Of a DNA stretch of 64,000 nt, positions 55,938 through 64,000 are shown piece by piece (position 1 is the stretch's first letter; the number at the start of each line of letters is the position of its first letter). Where the stretch lies: positions 930,001-994,000 of the forward strand of contig NZ_UHHW01000002.1 of the NCBI RefSeq assembly GCF_900460345.1, in the 5' to 3' direction. Origin of the DNA: Trueperella pyogenes (lineage in GTDB: Bacteria; Actinomycetota; Actinomycetes; Actinomycetales; Actinomycetaceae). The position numbers and the translations under genes were made by a program. The notes under the pieces are model-generated. The model did not search any database. It was not told where the DNA came from and saw only the letters and a program-made list of their open reading frames with translations.

Positions 55938-57038
55938 ATGAGTAACTATCCACATCCCCTGGGCGCGGAACGTCGTCGCGGCCCTTTCCGCGCCGGCGAA
56001 CGCGTCCAGCTCACCGACACCAAGGGGCGAAAGTACACCACGCTCCTGACCCACGAAGGCTACTTCCAGTCTCAGCGTGGTAATTTCCGCCACCGCGAGC
56101 TCATTGGTCAACCTGAGGGTACCGTATTCGAGACTGAAACCGGCCATGTTCTTCAGGCCTTGCGCCCCTTGGTGTCTGACTATGTTCTATCCATGCCGCG
56201 CGCAGCCACGCCGGTCTATCCCAAGGATGCCGGGCAGATCATCCAACAGGGCGACGTCTTCCCAGGTGCGCGCGTCTTCGAAGCGGGCGTCGGCTCTGGA
56301 GGCCTCTCGCTGTCGTTGCTTGCGGCTGTCGGCCCTGGCGGGCATCTCACTTCGTGCGAGCGGCGCCCCGAATTCGCCGAGATCGCCCAGGCAAATGTGG
56401 AGTCCTGGTACGGCGCCGAGGTGCCTCCGTGGGATCTCATGGTGGGCGACGCCGCAGATGCGCTTTACGAGATGGAGGCCGAGTCACTCGACCACGTCGT
56501 GCTGGATATGCTCGCTCCCTGGGAGATCATCGCGTCGGCCGCCCACGCACTGCGTTCGGGGGGCGTCGTGATCTGCTACGTCACGACGACGACCCAGCTG
56601 TCCCGCTTCGTGGAAAAGCTCCGCGACAGCGAGTGTTTTACGGAGCCGGAGGCTTTTGAAACGATGCTCCGCACCTGGCATCTCGATGGCCTCGCAGTGC
56701 GGCCGAACCACACGATGGTCGGACATACCGGCTTCCTCGTTGTCGCTCGCCGCATTGCGCGGGGTTCTACTCCGCTCGTACCGAAGCGCCGTCCGGCTCC
56801 GGCAGCACGCCCTGACGTTCCCGAATGGGAAAACTGGGATCTGGCCGACCTTCCCGAGCGCGAAATCTCTGCCAAGAAGCTTCGCAAGGTGCGTCGAGAT
56901 GTGGCGCATCGCGCGGATGTGGAGCTGTCGGGATCTATGCTCGCGGGAGACAATAGCCTCAGGATCCGCCGTCGGCTAGACGAAGAGGCGGAAGAACGCA
57001 ACCGGCGTCGGCAAACACACCAGGAAGAGAAAAAGTGA
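55938..57038 (+). CDS. trmI: tRNA (adenine-58-N1)-methyltransferase TrmI
   Basis: 366 residues. The SAM-binding motif FEAGVGSGGLSLSLLAAVGPGG, an N-terminal beta domain and 'HVVLDMLAPWEI' active-site region are those of TrmI. It methylates A58 of tRNA. The C-terminal 90 residues form a basic/acidic extension, as in many actinobacterial homologues. As in Mycobacterium (Rv2118c upstream of mpa), it is first in the Pup operon, and it overlaps arc in ATGA-like fashion. Confidence 0.93.
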   Translation: MSNYPHPLGAERRRGPFRAGERVQLTDTKGRKYTTLLTHEGYFQSQRGNFRHRELIGQPEGTVFETETGHVLQALRPLVSDYVLSMPRAATPVYPKDAGQIIQQGDVFPGARVFEAGVGSGGLSLSLLAAVGPGGHLTSCERRPEFAEIAQANVESWYGAEVPPWDLMVGDAADALYEMEAESLDHVVLDMLAPWEIIASAAHALRSGGVVICYVTTTTQLSRFVEKLRDSECFTEPEAFETMLRTWHLDGLAVRPNHTMVGHTGFLVVARRIARGSTPLVPKRRPAPAARPDVPEWENWDLADLPEREISAKKLRKVRRDVAHRADVELSGSMLAGDNSLRIRRRLDEEAEERNRRRQTHQEEKK

Positions 57039-58699
57039 GCGATCAAGGAGAGATCTTCGGACTGCGTACGGCCATGGCCTCACTCGAAGAGAAAAACGGG
57101 CGGCTGGCTGACGCCCTCCAGAAGTCACGACGCCGGATTCAGGAGCTGTCGGAGCAGCTGGAGAACCTGTCCCAACCGCCGGGTTCGACCGCGACTTTCC
57201 TCGGTGCCAATCTTGAACGCCATGAGGTCATTGCGATCGTCAACGGCCGGAAGATGATCCTCGCCGCCTCCCGCCTGGTTGAGCTCGGCAAGATTCGGCC
57301 CGGGCAGGAGCTGCTGCTGAACGAGGCGCTGGTCGTCGTGGGCGTGACATCCTATGAGCGCACAGGAGAAATCGTCACGGTCAAGCTGGTGATCGACGCC
57401 AGCCGTGTTCTCGTCCAGGTGCATGCAGACGACGAGCGCGTGTTGCGTCTGGCCGGCCGTCTCCAAGACCAAGGTGTGCAGGTGGGGGACACGGTGCTAG
57501 CCGATTTGAAATCGGGCTTCGTCCTCGAGCATGTGGAACGTCCCGACGTCGAACACTTGCTGCTCGAAGAGATCCCGGACGTGTCCTATGCGGACATCGG
57601 CGGCCTGGATGCGCAAATTGTCCAGATCAAGGACTCCGTAGAACTGCCTTTCGAACAGCCCGAGCTCTACCGTGAGCATGGACTGAAACCGCCCAAAGGG
57701 GTGCTCTTGTACGGGCCACCCGGAACGGGCAAAACCCTTATCGCACGGGCAGTGGCGACCTCGCTCGCTGACAAGATATCCCGTCGTGACGGCTACGAGA
57801 AAGCCCGGTCCTACTTCCTCAATATCAAAGGGCCGCAACTACTCGACAAGTATGTGGGGGAAACTGAGCGACAGATACGTGAGATCTTCTCGCGAGCACG
57901 GGACCGGGCGGCGTCGGGAATTCCGGTTGTTATCTTCTTCGACGAGATGGAGGCCCTGTTCCGCACCCGTGGCTCGGGCATTTCCTCGGATGTGGAGACA
58001 ACCGTGGTGCCACAATTGTTAGCGGAGATCGACGGTGTAGAGCAGCTGGATAACGTCATCGTCATCGGTGCTTCCAACCGTGAGGACATGATTGACCCCG
58101 CCATCTTGCGCCCAGGTCGCCTCGACATCAAGATCCGCATCGAGCGTCCGAATCAACACGGCGCATGGGATATCATGCTGAAATATCTGACTGCCGACCT
58201 GCCGATTCACGCCGACGAAATTGCGCGCTATGGCGACGCCGACGCGGCAGTTCGAGCCATGGCACGGATCACGGTTGAAAAGCTCTTCACTCGCGACGAA
58301 GCGAGTGAGTTCATCGAGGTCTCCTACGCAGATGGCTCGAAGGAGGTCCTCTACATTTCCGATTTCGTTTCTGGGGCGATGCTCGCAGCAATCGTAGGCC
58401 GGGCTAAGAAGCTGGCAATCAAAGATCTGCTGGCGGCGGGCGAGCGCGGTATTCGTACCGAGCACATGCTCGCTGCCCTCGCAGAGGAGATGCGCGAAAA
58501 CGAGGATCTGACTCAGATGACCAACCCCGACGAGTGGGCGCGCATCCACGGGCGCGGTTCAGGCAAACGTGTCACCTACGTCAGGCCGCTAGTTGCGAGC
58601 AAAACCGACCGCGAACTGCCAGAAGAAAAGGTGGGCAAGCAGGTAGGGGAGCGCCCGGTGAACTCATGGGACGACGTCGTGCGAGAGGGACTAATATGA
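57035..58699 (+). CDS. arc: ARC/Mpa-type AAA+ ATPase of the Pup system
   Basis: 554 residues from GTG 57035. N-terminal coiled coil (about 13-46), tandem OB domain (to about 170), AAA domain with Walker A GPPGTGKT (227-234) and Walker B VVIFFDEMEAL. The coiled coil binds Pup. The C-terminus (NSWDDVVREGLI) lacks the proteasome-docking GQYL ending of mycobacterial Mpa. Together with the missing prcBA this suggests a stand-alone unfoldase, as in Corynebacterium ARC. It overlaps dop by 4 bp. Confidence 0.94.
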   Translation: MSDQGEIFGLRTAMASLEEKNGRLADALQKSRRRIQELSEQLENLSQPPGSTATFLGANLERHEVIAIVNGRKMILAASRLVELGKIRPGQELLLNEALVVVGVTSYERTGEIVTVKLVIDASRVLVQVHADDERVLRLAGRLQDQGVQVGDTVLADLKSGFVLEHVERPDVEHLLLEEIPDVSYADIGGLDAQIVQIKDSVELPFEQPELYREHGLKPPKGVLLYGPPGTGKTLIARAVATSLADKISRRDGYEKARSYFLNIKGPQLLDKYVGETERQIREIFSRARDRAASGIPVVIFFDEMEALFRTRGSGISSDVETTVVPQLLAEIDGVEQLDNVIVIGASNREDMIDPAILRPGRLDIKIRIERPNQHGAWDIMLKYLTADLPIHADEIARYGDADAAVRAMARITVEKLFTRDEASEFIEVSYADGSKEVLYISDFVSGAMLAAIVGRAKKLAIKDLLAAGERGIRTEHMLAALAEEMRENEDLTQMTNPDEWARIHGRGSGKRVTYVRPLVASKTDRELPEEKVGKQVGERPVNSWDDVVREGLI

Positions 58700-60273
58700 G
58701 CGTACGGCGCGGGGTCGGACTCGAGACAGAGTTTGGGATCATGGATGCGGGCAATCCGCAGGCCAACCCCGTCGTGTTGTCCACTGAAGTAGTAGACGCC
58801 TACGGGGGCCGCGGGAGCGCATCCGGCGGGGCCGGTGCGATTCGCTGGGACTACCACGGAGAAGACCCGCTCAATGATGCGCGCGGGTATCGCCTCGATC
58901 GTGCACGTGCTCATCCCTCGCTCCTCACCGATGATCCGTTGGCTCCAGCTCCGTCTGGAGACCAGCTTGAACGGGTCACGGGGATCTTCGAGTCCGATAT
59001 CCATGCCACCAACGCGGTTTTGACCAACGGCGCTCGCCTCTACGTCGATCACGCTCATCCCGAATACTCCGGACCCGAAGTGATGAATCCGCGTGAAGCA
59101 ATCTTGTGGGATCGCGCTGGGGAATTCATCGCGGTTGAGGCGATGGATCTGTTGCAGGAGGCGGGCCGCCAGGTCGTTTTGTATAAGAACAACGTCGATG
59201 GCAAAGGGGCAGCCTACGGCACACACGAGAACTACTCGGTGAGCCGTAACGTGGATTTCACCGATATTATCCGGTACCTGACCCCGTTCTTTGTGACGCG
59301 CCCGATCCTGTGCGGAGCGGGACGACTCGGGCTCGGACAGCAGTCGCGTCAGCCGGGTTTCCAGATCTCCCAGCGTGCCGACTACGTCGAAAATGACGTC
59401 GGGTTAGAGACCACCTTCAACCGCCCAATTATTAACACCCGCGATGAGCCGCATGCTGATGCGCGACTCTACCGCCGCCTGCACGTTATCGGCGGAGACG
59501 CTAACCAATTCGACGTGTCGAACTTGCTCAAGGTAGGCACGACCTCGCTCGTGTTGTGGATGCTCGAACAGGAGACGGTTCCCCTAGGCTTGGACTCGCT
59601 GGTTCTCTTTGAACCTGTGCGCGCCACCTGGGAGATCTCTCACGATCCCACCCTGAGGCGACGCGTCGACATGCAGGACGGATCGCAACGCACCGCCATC
59701 GAGATTCAGCAGATTTATCTCGACGCCGTCCGCGCGGCTGTCGCAGACCGGGGCGAGATGGATTTTGATACCCAGGAGGTTCTTCAGATTTGGCAGGAGG
59801 TCCTCGATCTCTTGCGCAGTGATATGTTCGCGGCCGCAGGCAAGGTCGAGTGGGTTGCCAAGTACCAAATGCTCGAATCGATGCGACAACGCACGGGCGG
59901 CTCCTGGGATAACGACAAGCTGCGAGCTTTCGACCTGCAGTGGCATGACCTGCGCCCAGAGCGCTCGATCGTCAACCGCCTGGATCAGGCCGGTCGTATC
60001 GAGCGAGTTTTTCACCCTGAGCAGGTGATATGGGCCGCGCGTCACGCACCTGAATCTACCCGCGCCTACGTGCGTGGCGGCCTCATTCGGCGTTTCCCGG
60101 ACAAGATCGCAGCCGCAGGCTGGGACGGGGTTACCCTGGACGTGCCCGGCTATGAGTCGTTGGTGCGAATACCGCTCATGCACCCAGAGCGTGCCACACG
60201 TGGGTTAGTGGGCGATATCCTCGAGGAGTCGACGTCGATCGAGGATTTTCTGGTGCGGCTGACCTCCGCCTGA
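58696..60273 (+). CDS. dop: Deamidase/depupylase Dop
   Basis: 525 residues from ATG 58696. It begins with VGLETEFGIMD and continues with 'ETEFG' Glu ligands and the Dop-specific longer loop; it shares the glutamine-synthetase-like fold with PafA. Dop converts the C-terminal Gln of Pup to Glu and removes Pup from substrates. The Pup gene downstream ends in GGQ, so Dop is needed. A start at 58534 is inside arc and is rejected. Confidence 0.93.
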   Translation: MSVRRGVGLETEFGIMDAGNPQANPVVLSTEVVDAYGGRGSASGGAGAIRWDYHGEDPLNDARGYRLDRARAHPSLLTDDPLAPAPSGDQLERVTGIFESDIHATNAVLTNGARLYVDHAHPEYSGPEVMNPREAILWDRAGEFIAVEAMDLLQEAGRQVVLYKNNVDGKGAAYGTHENYSVSRNVDFTDIIRYLTPFFVTRPILCGAGRLGLGQQSRQPGFQISQRADYVENDVGLETTFNRPIINTRDEPHADARLYRRLHVIGGDANQFDVSNLLKVGTTSLVLWMLEQETVPLGLDSLVLFEPVRATWEISHDPTLRRRVDMQDGSQRTAIEIQQIYLDAVRAAVADRGEMDFDTQEVLQIWQEVLDLLRSDMFAAAGKVEWVAKYQMLESMRQRTGGSWDNDKLRAFDLQWHDLRPERSIVNRLDQAGRIERVFHPEQVIWAARHAPESTRAYVRGGLIRRFPDKIAAAGWDGVTLDVPGYESLVRIPLMHPERATRGLVGDILEESTSIEDFLVRLTSA

Positions 60274-60344
60274 CCTCGGCTGGAAACGAACTGACTCGTT
60301 GGCTCCCGTGTCGCTGACCTACGATTGACTTCGGAAAGGAAACC

Positions 60345-60527
60345 ATGTCTGAACAAGAATTCTTGCAACCGCGCCGCCGTGAGGAGGAAGTCCACGAAGA
60401 TCTCCCGCAGGCCGCGGTGTCGAATGCAGATTTCGACGTCGATGATCTGCTCGACGATATCGATTCGATTCTTGAGGAGAATGCCACCGGCTTCGTCCAA
60501 GGATTCGTGCAAAAGGGCGGCCAGTGA
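60345..60527 (+). CDS. pup: Prokaryotic ubiquitin-like protein Pup
   Basis: 60 residues from ATG 60345, behind GGAAAGGAAA. The Pup C-terminal signature is present: DIDSILEENATGFVQGF then VQKGGQ. The last residue is Gln, so deamidation to Glu is required before ligation. It is disordered and acidic. Its end overlaps the pafA GTG (60524). Confidence 0.95.
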   Translation: MSEQEFLQPRRREEEVHEDLPQAAVSNADFDVDDLLDDIDSILEENATGFVQGFVQKGGQ

Positions 60528-61894
60528 AACCTCGCCGTATTATGGGCATCGAGACCGAATATGGTCTGCTGTGTGCTTCAACTACGGGTGGCGTGCCTGC
60601 GCTGGATGCTGAGGAGACCGCCCAGCGCCTTTTTGCGCCGCTCCTGGCCAGGACCCGCTCGACCAGCGCTTTTCTCCCCAACGGCGCGCGGCTTTATCTG
60701 GATGTGGGCGCCCACCCGGAGTACGCGACCGCCGAATGTGATCAGCTGACGGACCTGTTGGCCAATGACCGCGCGGGAGATATGCTCTATGCGCAGCTGG
60801 CCGAGGAGACGAACGCGCAGATCACGGGCGGGCGCGTGCACATGTTTAAGAACAACGTGGACTCCTACGGTAATTCGTTTGGCTGCCACGAGAACTACCT
60901 CGTGCGGCGCAGGCGTGACTTTCGTGAGCGTATCGATAATCTCATTCCGTATTTTGTGACACGCCAGGTTCTGGTCGGCGCCGGCTTTTTGCAGGTGGGG
61001 CCGGAGGGGGCAACGTACAAGATCTCCCAGCGTGCGGACAAAATGAAGGACGCCGTCTCTGCGGCGACGACTCGCGCACGGCCAATGATTAACACGCGGG
61101 ATGAGCCCCACGGGGACGCCGAGCTCTATCGTCGCCTACACGTGATCGTGGGCGACTCGAACATGTCGGATTCGACGTGCGTGCTCAAAGTCGGAGCCAC
61201 GGAGGCGCTTCTTGACGCGGTGGAGGATGGGCTTCGGCTCCCCGATCGCACGCTGGCCGATCCTGTGCGCGCGATCCGTCAGGTCAGTGAGGATCTGAGC
61301 GGATGCGCGGTGGTGGAGCTAGCATCTGGCAAGACTATACGGGCGATCGACATCCAACGCGAGATTCACGATCTCGTCCGTGAGCGTTTCGAGTCCAATG
61401 GGTGGATGGATCTCGATCCGCTTCGTGCCTATGTTTTCGATCTATGGCAGCGCGCGCTCGATTGCCTTGAACGTGGCGATGAAGGAGCGGTTGCCACGGA
61501 GATCGAGTGGATTGCCAAACGTCGGTTGCTGGTGCGCCTGGCTGAGCGCCTGGGCACTGGATTGGGTGATGTGCGCGTGCAGCGGCTCGATCTTGCGTGG
61601 CATGACATTACTGCCGCGGGCCTTCGCAACAAACTTGAGGCCGGTGGCGGGTTGAAAAAGCTCGTGTCGGATGAAGCGATCACCGAGGCCATGGGCATCC
61701 CTCCACAGACGACGCGCGCTAAGTTGAGGGGCGATTTCGTGGCAGTGGCCATGGATCGGCGTCGTGACTACGCGGTCGACTGGATGAGCATCCGCCTCCT
61801 TGACGGTGCGGCGCGCCAGGTCCTCTTGAAGGATCCATTCAGCCCTGTCAATGAGCAGGTCGAAGAACTCATGGAGCTTATTGACGGTGAATAG
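60524..61894 (+). CDS. pafA: Pup-protein ligase PafA
   Basis: 456 residues from GTG 60524. N-terminal 'RRIMGIETEYGLLC' with conserved catalytic carboxylates, the ATP-binding regions 'HMFKNNVDSYGNSFGCHENYLV' and 'MINTRDEPHGDAE'. It ligates the C-terminal Glu of Pup to substrate lysines. Directly follows pup, with no prcB/prcA between, which is the usual place in proteasome-bearing Actinobacteria. Length matches Rv2097c (452 aa). Confidence 0.95.
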   Translation: MKPRRIMGIETEYGLLCASTTGGVPALDAEETAQRLFAPLLARTRSTSAFLPNGARLYLDVGAHPEYATAECDQLTDLLANDRAGDMLYAQLAEETNAQITGGRVHMFKNNVDSYGNSFGCHENYLVRRRRDFRERIDNLIPYFVTRQVLVGAGFLQVGPEGATYKISQRADKMKDAVSAATTRARPMINTRDEPHGDAELYRRLHVIVGDSNMSDSTCVLKVGATEALLDAVEDGLRLPDRTLADPVRAIRQVSEDLSGCAVVELASGKTIRAIDIQREIHDLVRERFESNGWMDLDPLRAYVFDLWQRALDCLERGDEGAVATEIEWIAKRRLLVRLAERLGTGLGDVRVQRLDLAWHDITAAGLRNKLEAGGGLKKLVSDEAITEAMGIPPQTTRAKLRGDFVAVAMDRRRDYAVDWMSIRLLDGAARQVLLKDPFSPVNEQVEELMELIDGE

Positions 61895-62759
61895 GTGGCA
61901 ACGCATAGGGCTCATGGTCTTTGCCGTGATTTTTGGGTTGACGATAGGCTTCGCGCTGTCTGCTGCTCAGCATCGGTCGAGCGTGACGCGCCAGCCGATC
62001 GCGGTGGAGATCGGTGGCGCGCTGGGGGCGTCTGTGGCGGTATCGGTGACGGGAAGCGTCAATTTTCTCACCGACGAAGGCCTGTCCAGGCGCACGACGA
62101 CGATCGATCTCGAAGGTCACGGCCGTAAGATCGAAAAAGACGGCCAGGTTTTAGTCCGAGTGAGCACGTTTTACCTGCGCGAGGACGGCTTAACGACGCA
62201 GACCGGCCACCGCTATTACACGGGGAGCGCGGGAGAGAACGTGCTGGGTACCTATGCGGATGTGGTGGTCGGTCAGCACGAGGGGAGCCGCATCGTGGTC
62301 TTCGACCCGGAGACGCCACGGGCGGGCACGATCTCGGTGGTTGACATACTCCCTACAGTTCTTCAGGGCAAACCGGGAGACACCCAGCCAAATAACGGCC
62401 TTCCGGGCGTGGGGAGCGACGACGCCGGCAGGCCTGTACTCCGTGCCCCCGGCGGAGCCGTCCAGGAGCTGCACGAAGCAACCGTTATTCAGGGTGCCGG
62501 CGAGCAGATCACGGCGGGGGACACCGTCGTCGTGAACTATCTGTTGGCTAAACCAGACGGGACGGTGCTCGAAAATACGTGGGAGGCAGCCAAGCCAGTG
62601 GTCATGCGAGTCGAGGACGTGTTTGAGGGATTGAAGTCCGGCCTTCAGGATACGCGCGTGGGCTCGCGACTCGTCTTAGCGGTCCCGGCGGCTAAGGCAC
62701 AGGGCGAGTCTGACGTAGCGATCGTCATCGATGTGCTGGCGAAGCTGTCTGAAGAATAA
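61887..62759 (+). CDS. Membrane-anchored FKBP-type peptidyl-prolyl isomerase-like protein
   Basis: 290 residues from GTG 61887 (8-bp overlap with pafA); a start at 61851 would lie deeper in pafA and is less likely. An N-terminal signal anchor (RIGLMVFAVIFGLTIGFALS) precedes a first domain without a match and a C-terminal FKBP domain ('AGDTVVVNYLLAKPDGTVLENTW'). Probably faces the cell exterior as a folding factor. It overlaps the opposite P-loop gene by 35 bp at its 3' end. Similar FKBP genes sit behind pafA in other Actinobacteria. Confidence 0.82.
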   Translation: MNRWQRIGLMVFAVIFGLTIGFALSAAQHRSSVTRQPIAVEIGGALGASVAVSVTGSVNFLTDEGLSRRTTTIDLEGHGRKIEKDGQVLVRVSTFYLREDGLTTQTGHRYYTGSAGENVLGTYADVVVGQHEGSRIVVFDPETPRAGTISVVDILPTVLQGKPGDTQPNNGLPGVGSDDAGRPVLRAPGGAVQELHEATVIQGAGEQITAGDTVVVNYLLAKPDGTVLENTWEAAKPVVMRVEDVFEGLKSGLQDTRVGSRLVLAVPAAKAQGESDVAIVIDVLAKLSEE

Positions 62760-63318
62760 AATCGTTTCGCAGATGGGAGGGAAAATCTCGCAAGAGGTTC
62801 TCTTCCTGGCGAGCCCACACTTCCCAATAACCAGACCAGTCGTAGGGATCGCGAGCGCGCACGCGTGCACGCCTGACTGTTTGCGGAGCCTCGAGCCAGA
62901 CGGTGACGTCTAGATAGCTTCGGATGCTTTTCGACGTAGACCCGCAACCGGTGAGGATGAGGACGTCTACGGAGCCTTCGGCAGGAATCGTGCGTTGTGC
63001 GCCCCAGGTGTGTGCCTCCCAATCCCACACGCGGGCAGCGCCCGTGCCGGTGCGACGCAACGCGGCGAGGAGATCGGCGACGCGCCAGAGATCCGTGGCC
63101 AGCGCGGTCCATCCGCCGATGAATTCTTCGACTTCGATGCACGAAACGCGTCGGCCTGCGCGGCATAACTCCGTGGCGAGATTGTTTGCCAGGGTGGTCT
63201 TGCCTGCTCCCGAACGGCCGTCGATGCCAACAAAAAACGGTGTCGGACTAGTTGGCGCACAAGCCGCGGCGAGTTGGGCGACGGTAGTGTTCGCTAGGTG
63301 GTCGTTCACAGGTGACAT
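62725..63318 (-). CDS. P-loop kinase-like ATP-binding protein
   Basis: 197 residues. Walker A GRSGAGKTT and a uridine-kinase-like fold ('VEEFIGGWTALATDLWRV' in the place of the D-D-F-Y substrate motif, later 'DVTVWLEAPQTVRRARVRARD'). Often called a uridine kinase-like protein in Actinomycetaceae; actual substrate is unknown. It overlaps the FKBP gene's 3' end by 35 bp and diverges from hisF. Confidence 0.75.
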   Translation of the reverse strand: MSPVNDHLANTTVAQLAAACAPTSPTPFFVGIDGRSGAGKTTLANNLATELCRAGRRVSCIEVEEFIGGWTALATDLWRVADLLAALRRTGTGAARVWDWEAHTWGAQRTIPAEGSVDVLILTGCGSTSKSIRSYLDVTVWLEAPQTVRRARVRARDPYDWSGYWEVWARQEENLLRDFPSHLRNDFILQTASPAHR

Positions 63319-63359
63319 CTTAAATCGCGCTACGATGAGTGATCAATGAAAGGAGCGAG

Positions 63360-64000
63360 ATGGGTGTAGCTGTCAGGGTCATCCCATGCCTGGACGTGTC
63401 ACATAGCCGGGTGGTCAAGGGCGTGAACTTTGAGAATTTGAAAGACGCCGGAGATCCGGTCGAGCTTGCGGCGCGCTATGGCGACATGGGCGCCGATGAG
63501 ATCACTTTCCTCGATGTCTCGGCCTCGGTAGAAGGCCGCGACACGATGATCGATGTTGTGCAGAAGACTGCCAATGAGGTCTTTGTGCCGCTGACCGTGG
63601 GTGGCGGCGTACGATCGGTAGAAGATGTGCGGTGCTTACTAGATGCCGGGGCGGACAAGGTTGGAATCAACACGGCTGCACTGGCTCGGCCAAGGCTCCT
63701 CAGTGAGGTGGCCGAACAATTCGGTAATCAGGTCATTACCTTGTCCGTTGACGCGCGCCGAGCAGTCGGGATGCCCTCCGGTTTCGAGGTGACGACGCAC
63801 GGCGGTACCCGAAGCGCTGGCGTCGACGCAATTGAGTGGGCGACACGTAGCGTCGAGCTGGGTGCAGGGGAGATCCTGCTCAACTCCATGGATGCCGATG
63901 GCACCACCGACGGCTTCGACATCGAGCTTATTGAAAAAGTGCGTGCAGCTGTGCGCGTTCCGCTCATTGCTTCTGGTGGGGCCGGCGTCGCCGGGCACTT
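63360..64000 (+). CDS. hisF: Imidazole glycerol phosphate synthase subunit HisF (5' part)
   Basis: The first 213 codons from ATG 63360, with AAAGGAGCG just before; it runs off the window edge. The TIM-barrel start '[22 protein letters not shown]' includes the catalytic Asp in CLDV. The second catalytic Asp is in LSVDARR, and '[10 protein letters not shown]' and '[14 protein letters not shown]' are the phosphate-binding loops. It makes IGP and AICAR in histidine synthesis. HisH is not adjacent upstream. Confidence 0.96.
   Translation, partial: MGVAVRVIPCLDVSHSRVVKGVNFENLKDAGDPVELAARYGDMGADEITFLDVSASVEGRDTMIDVVQKTANEVFVPLTVGGGVRSVEDVRCLLDAGADKVGINTAALARPRLLSEVAEQFGNQVITLSVDARRAVGMPSGFEVTTHGGTRSAGVDAIEWATRSVELGAGEILLNSMDADGTTDGFDIELIEKVRAAVRVPLIASGGAGVAGH

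Noticed and set aside
54380..63300. Minus-strand open frames opposite trmI, arc, dop and pafA
   Set aside because: Shadow frames typical of GC-rich coding DNA; they lack starts with ribosome sites and overlap well-identified genes entirely.

Overview
The window is ordinary chromosome from a high-GC Gram-positive bacterium, most likely Actinomycetaceae (Trueperella/Arcanobacterium/Actinomyces-like). The support is: the tlyA-nadK-recN-steA-steB block that is syntenic with Mycobacterium Rv1691-Rv1698; a complete Pup ligation gene set; an imuA'-imuB-dnaE2 cassette with an actinobacterial SOS box; an actinobacterial rrn operon; and a surface protein with an LAxTG-type sorting signal. The genus is my inference, because no database search was possible.

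Layout. 1-1963: end of a Mn/Zn ABC importer (ATPase tail and two permeases). 1964-7451: one rrn operon (16S-23S-5S, no spacer tRNA) with leader, 23S processing stem and terminator. 7566-18878: a tightly overlapping block with a TPR protein carrying an RD/GW repeat domain, a HAD phosphatase, a 47-aa protein, tlyA, nadK, recN, steA, steB, a MraY-like membrane protein, murJ and a NUDIX hydrolase. It joins RNA modification, NADP synthesis, DNA repair and septal/peptidoglycan functions. 18956-25858: sufR-sufB-sufD-Rieske-sufC-sufS-sufU-DUF59-rhodanese lipoprotein, one Fe-S assembly operon under a SufR-type regulator. 26099-29112: ABC-F ATPase, SixA-like phosphatase and serB. 29227-32062: an AT-richer insert with a lactococcin-972-type membrane protein (frameshifted) and its ABC ATPase, closed by a strong hairpin.

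32112-38163: glgC/glgA (divergent), an ABC ATPase, NfeD plus SPFH protein, and an rRNA/tRNA methyltransferase. 38157-41105: an XRE regulator beside a cell-wall-anchored protein, then trmL and a PEBP protein. 41203-46772: the SOS mutasome imuA'-imuB-dnaE2. 46836-55064: mixed housekeeping genes (MazG-like, tRNA-Leu, aroE, amidotransferase, YbdK ligase, M20 peptidase, aldo/keto reductase, uppP, HAD). 55057-62759: Cas4/RecB-like nuclease, then trmI-arc-dop-pup-pafA-FKBP. This is a pupylation locus with no proteasome genes. 62725-64000: a P-loop kinase-like gene and the start of hisF.

The most striking window-wide signal is promoter architecture. At least fifteen transcription-unit starts carry a TANNNT -10 hexamer (often TAGGCT) exactly 6-7 nt before the start codon, with no Shine-Dalgarno needed, implying many leaderless mRNAs. 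Genes inside operons instead overlap as ATGA or TGATG or have clear AGGAGG sites. The most interesting single loci are the frameshifted bacteriocin-type ABC system, the proteasome-less Pup locus, the repeat-bearing TPR protein next to the rRNA operon, and the MraY-like gene between steB and murJ.
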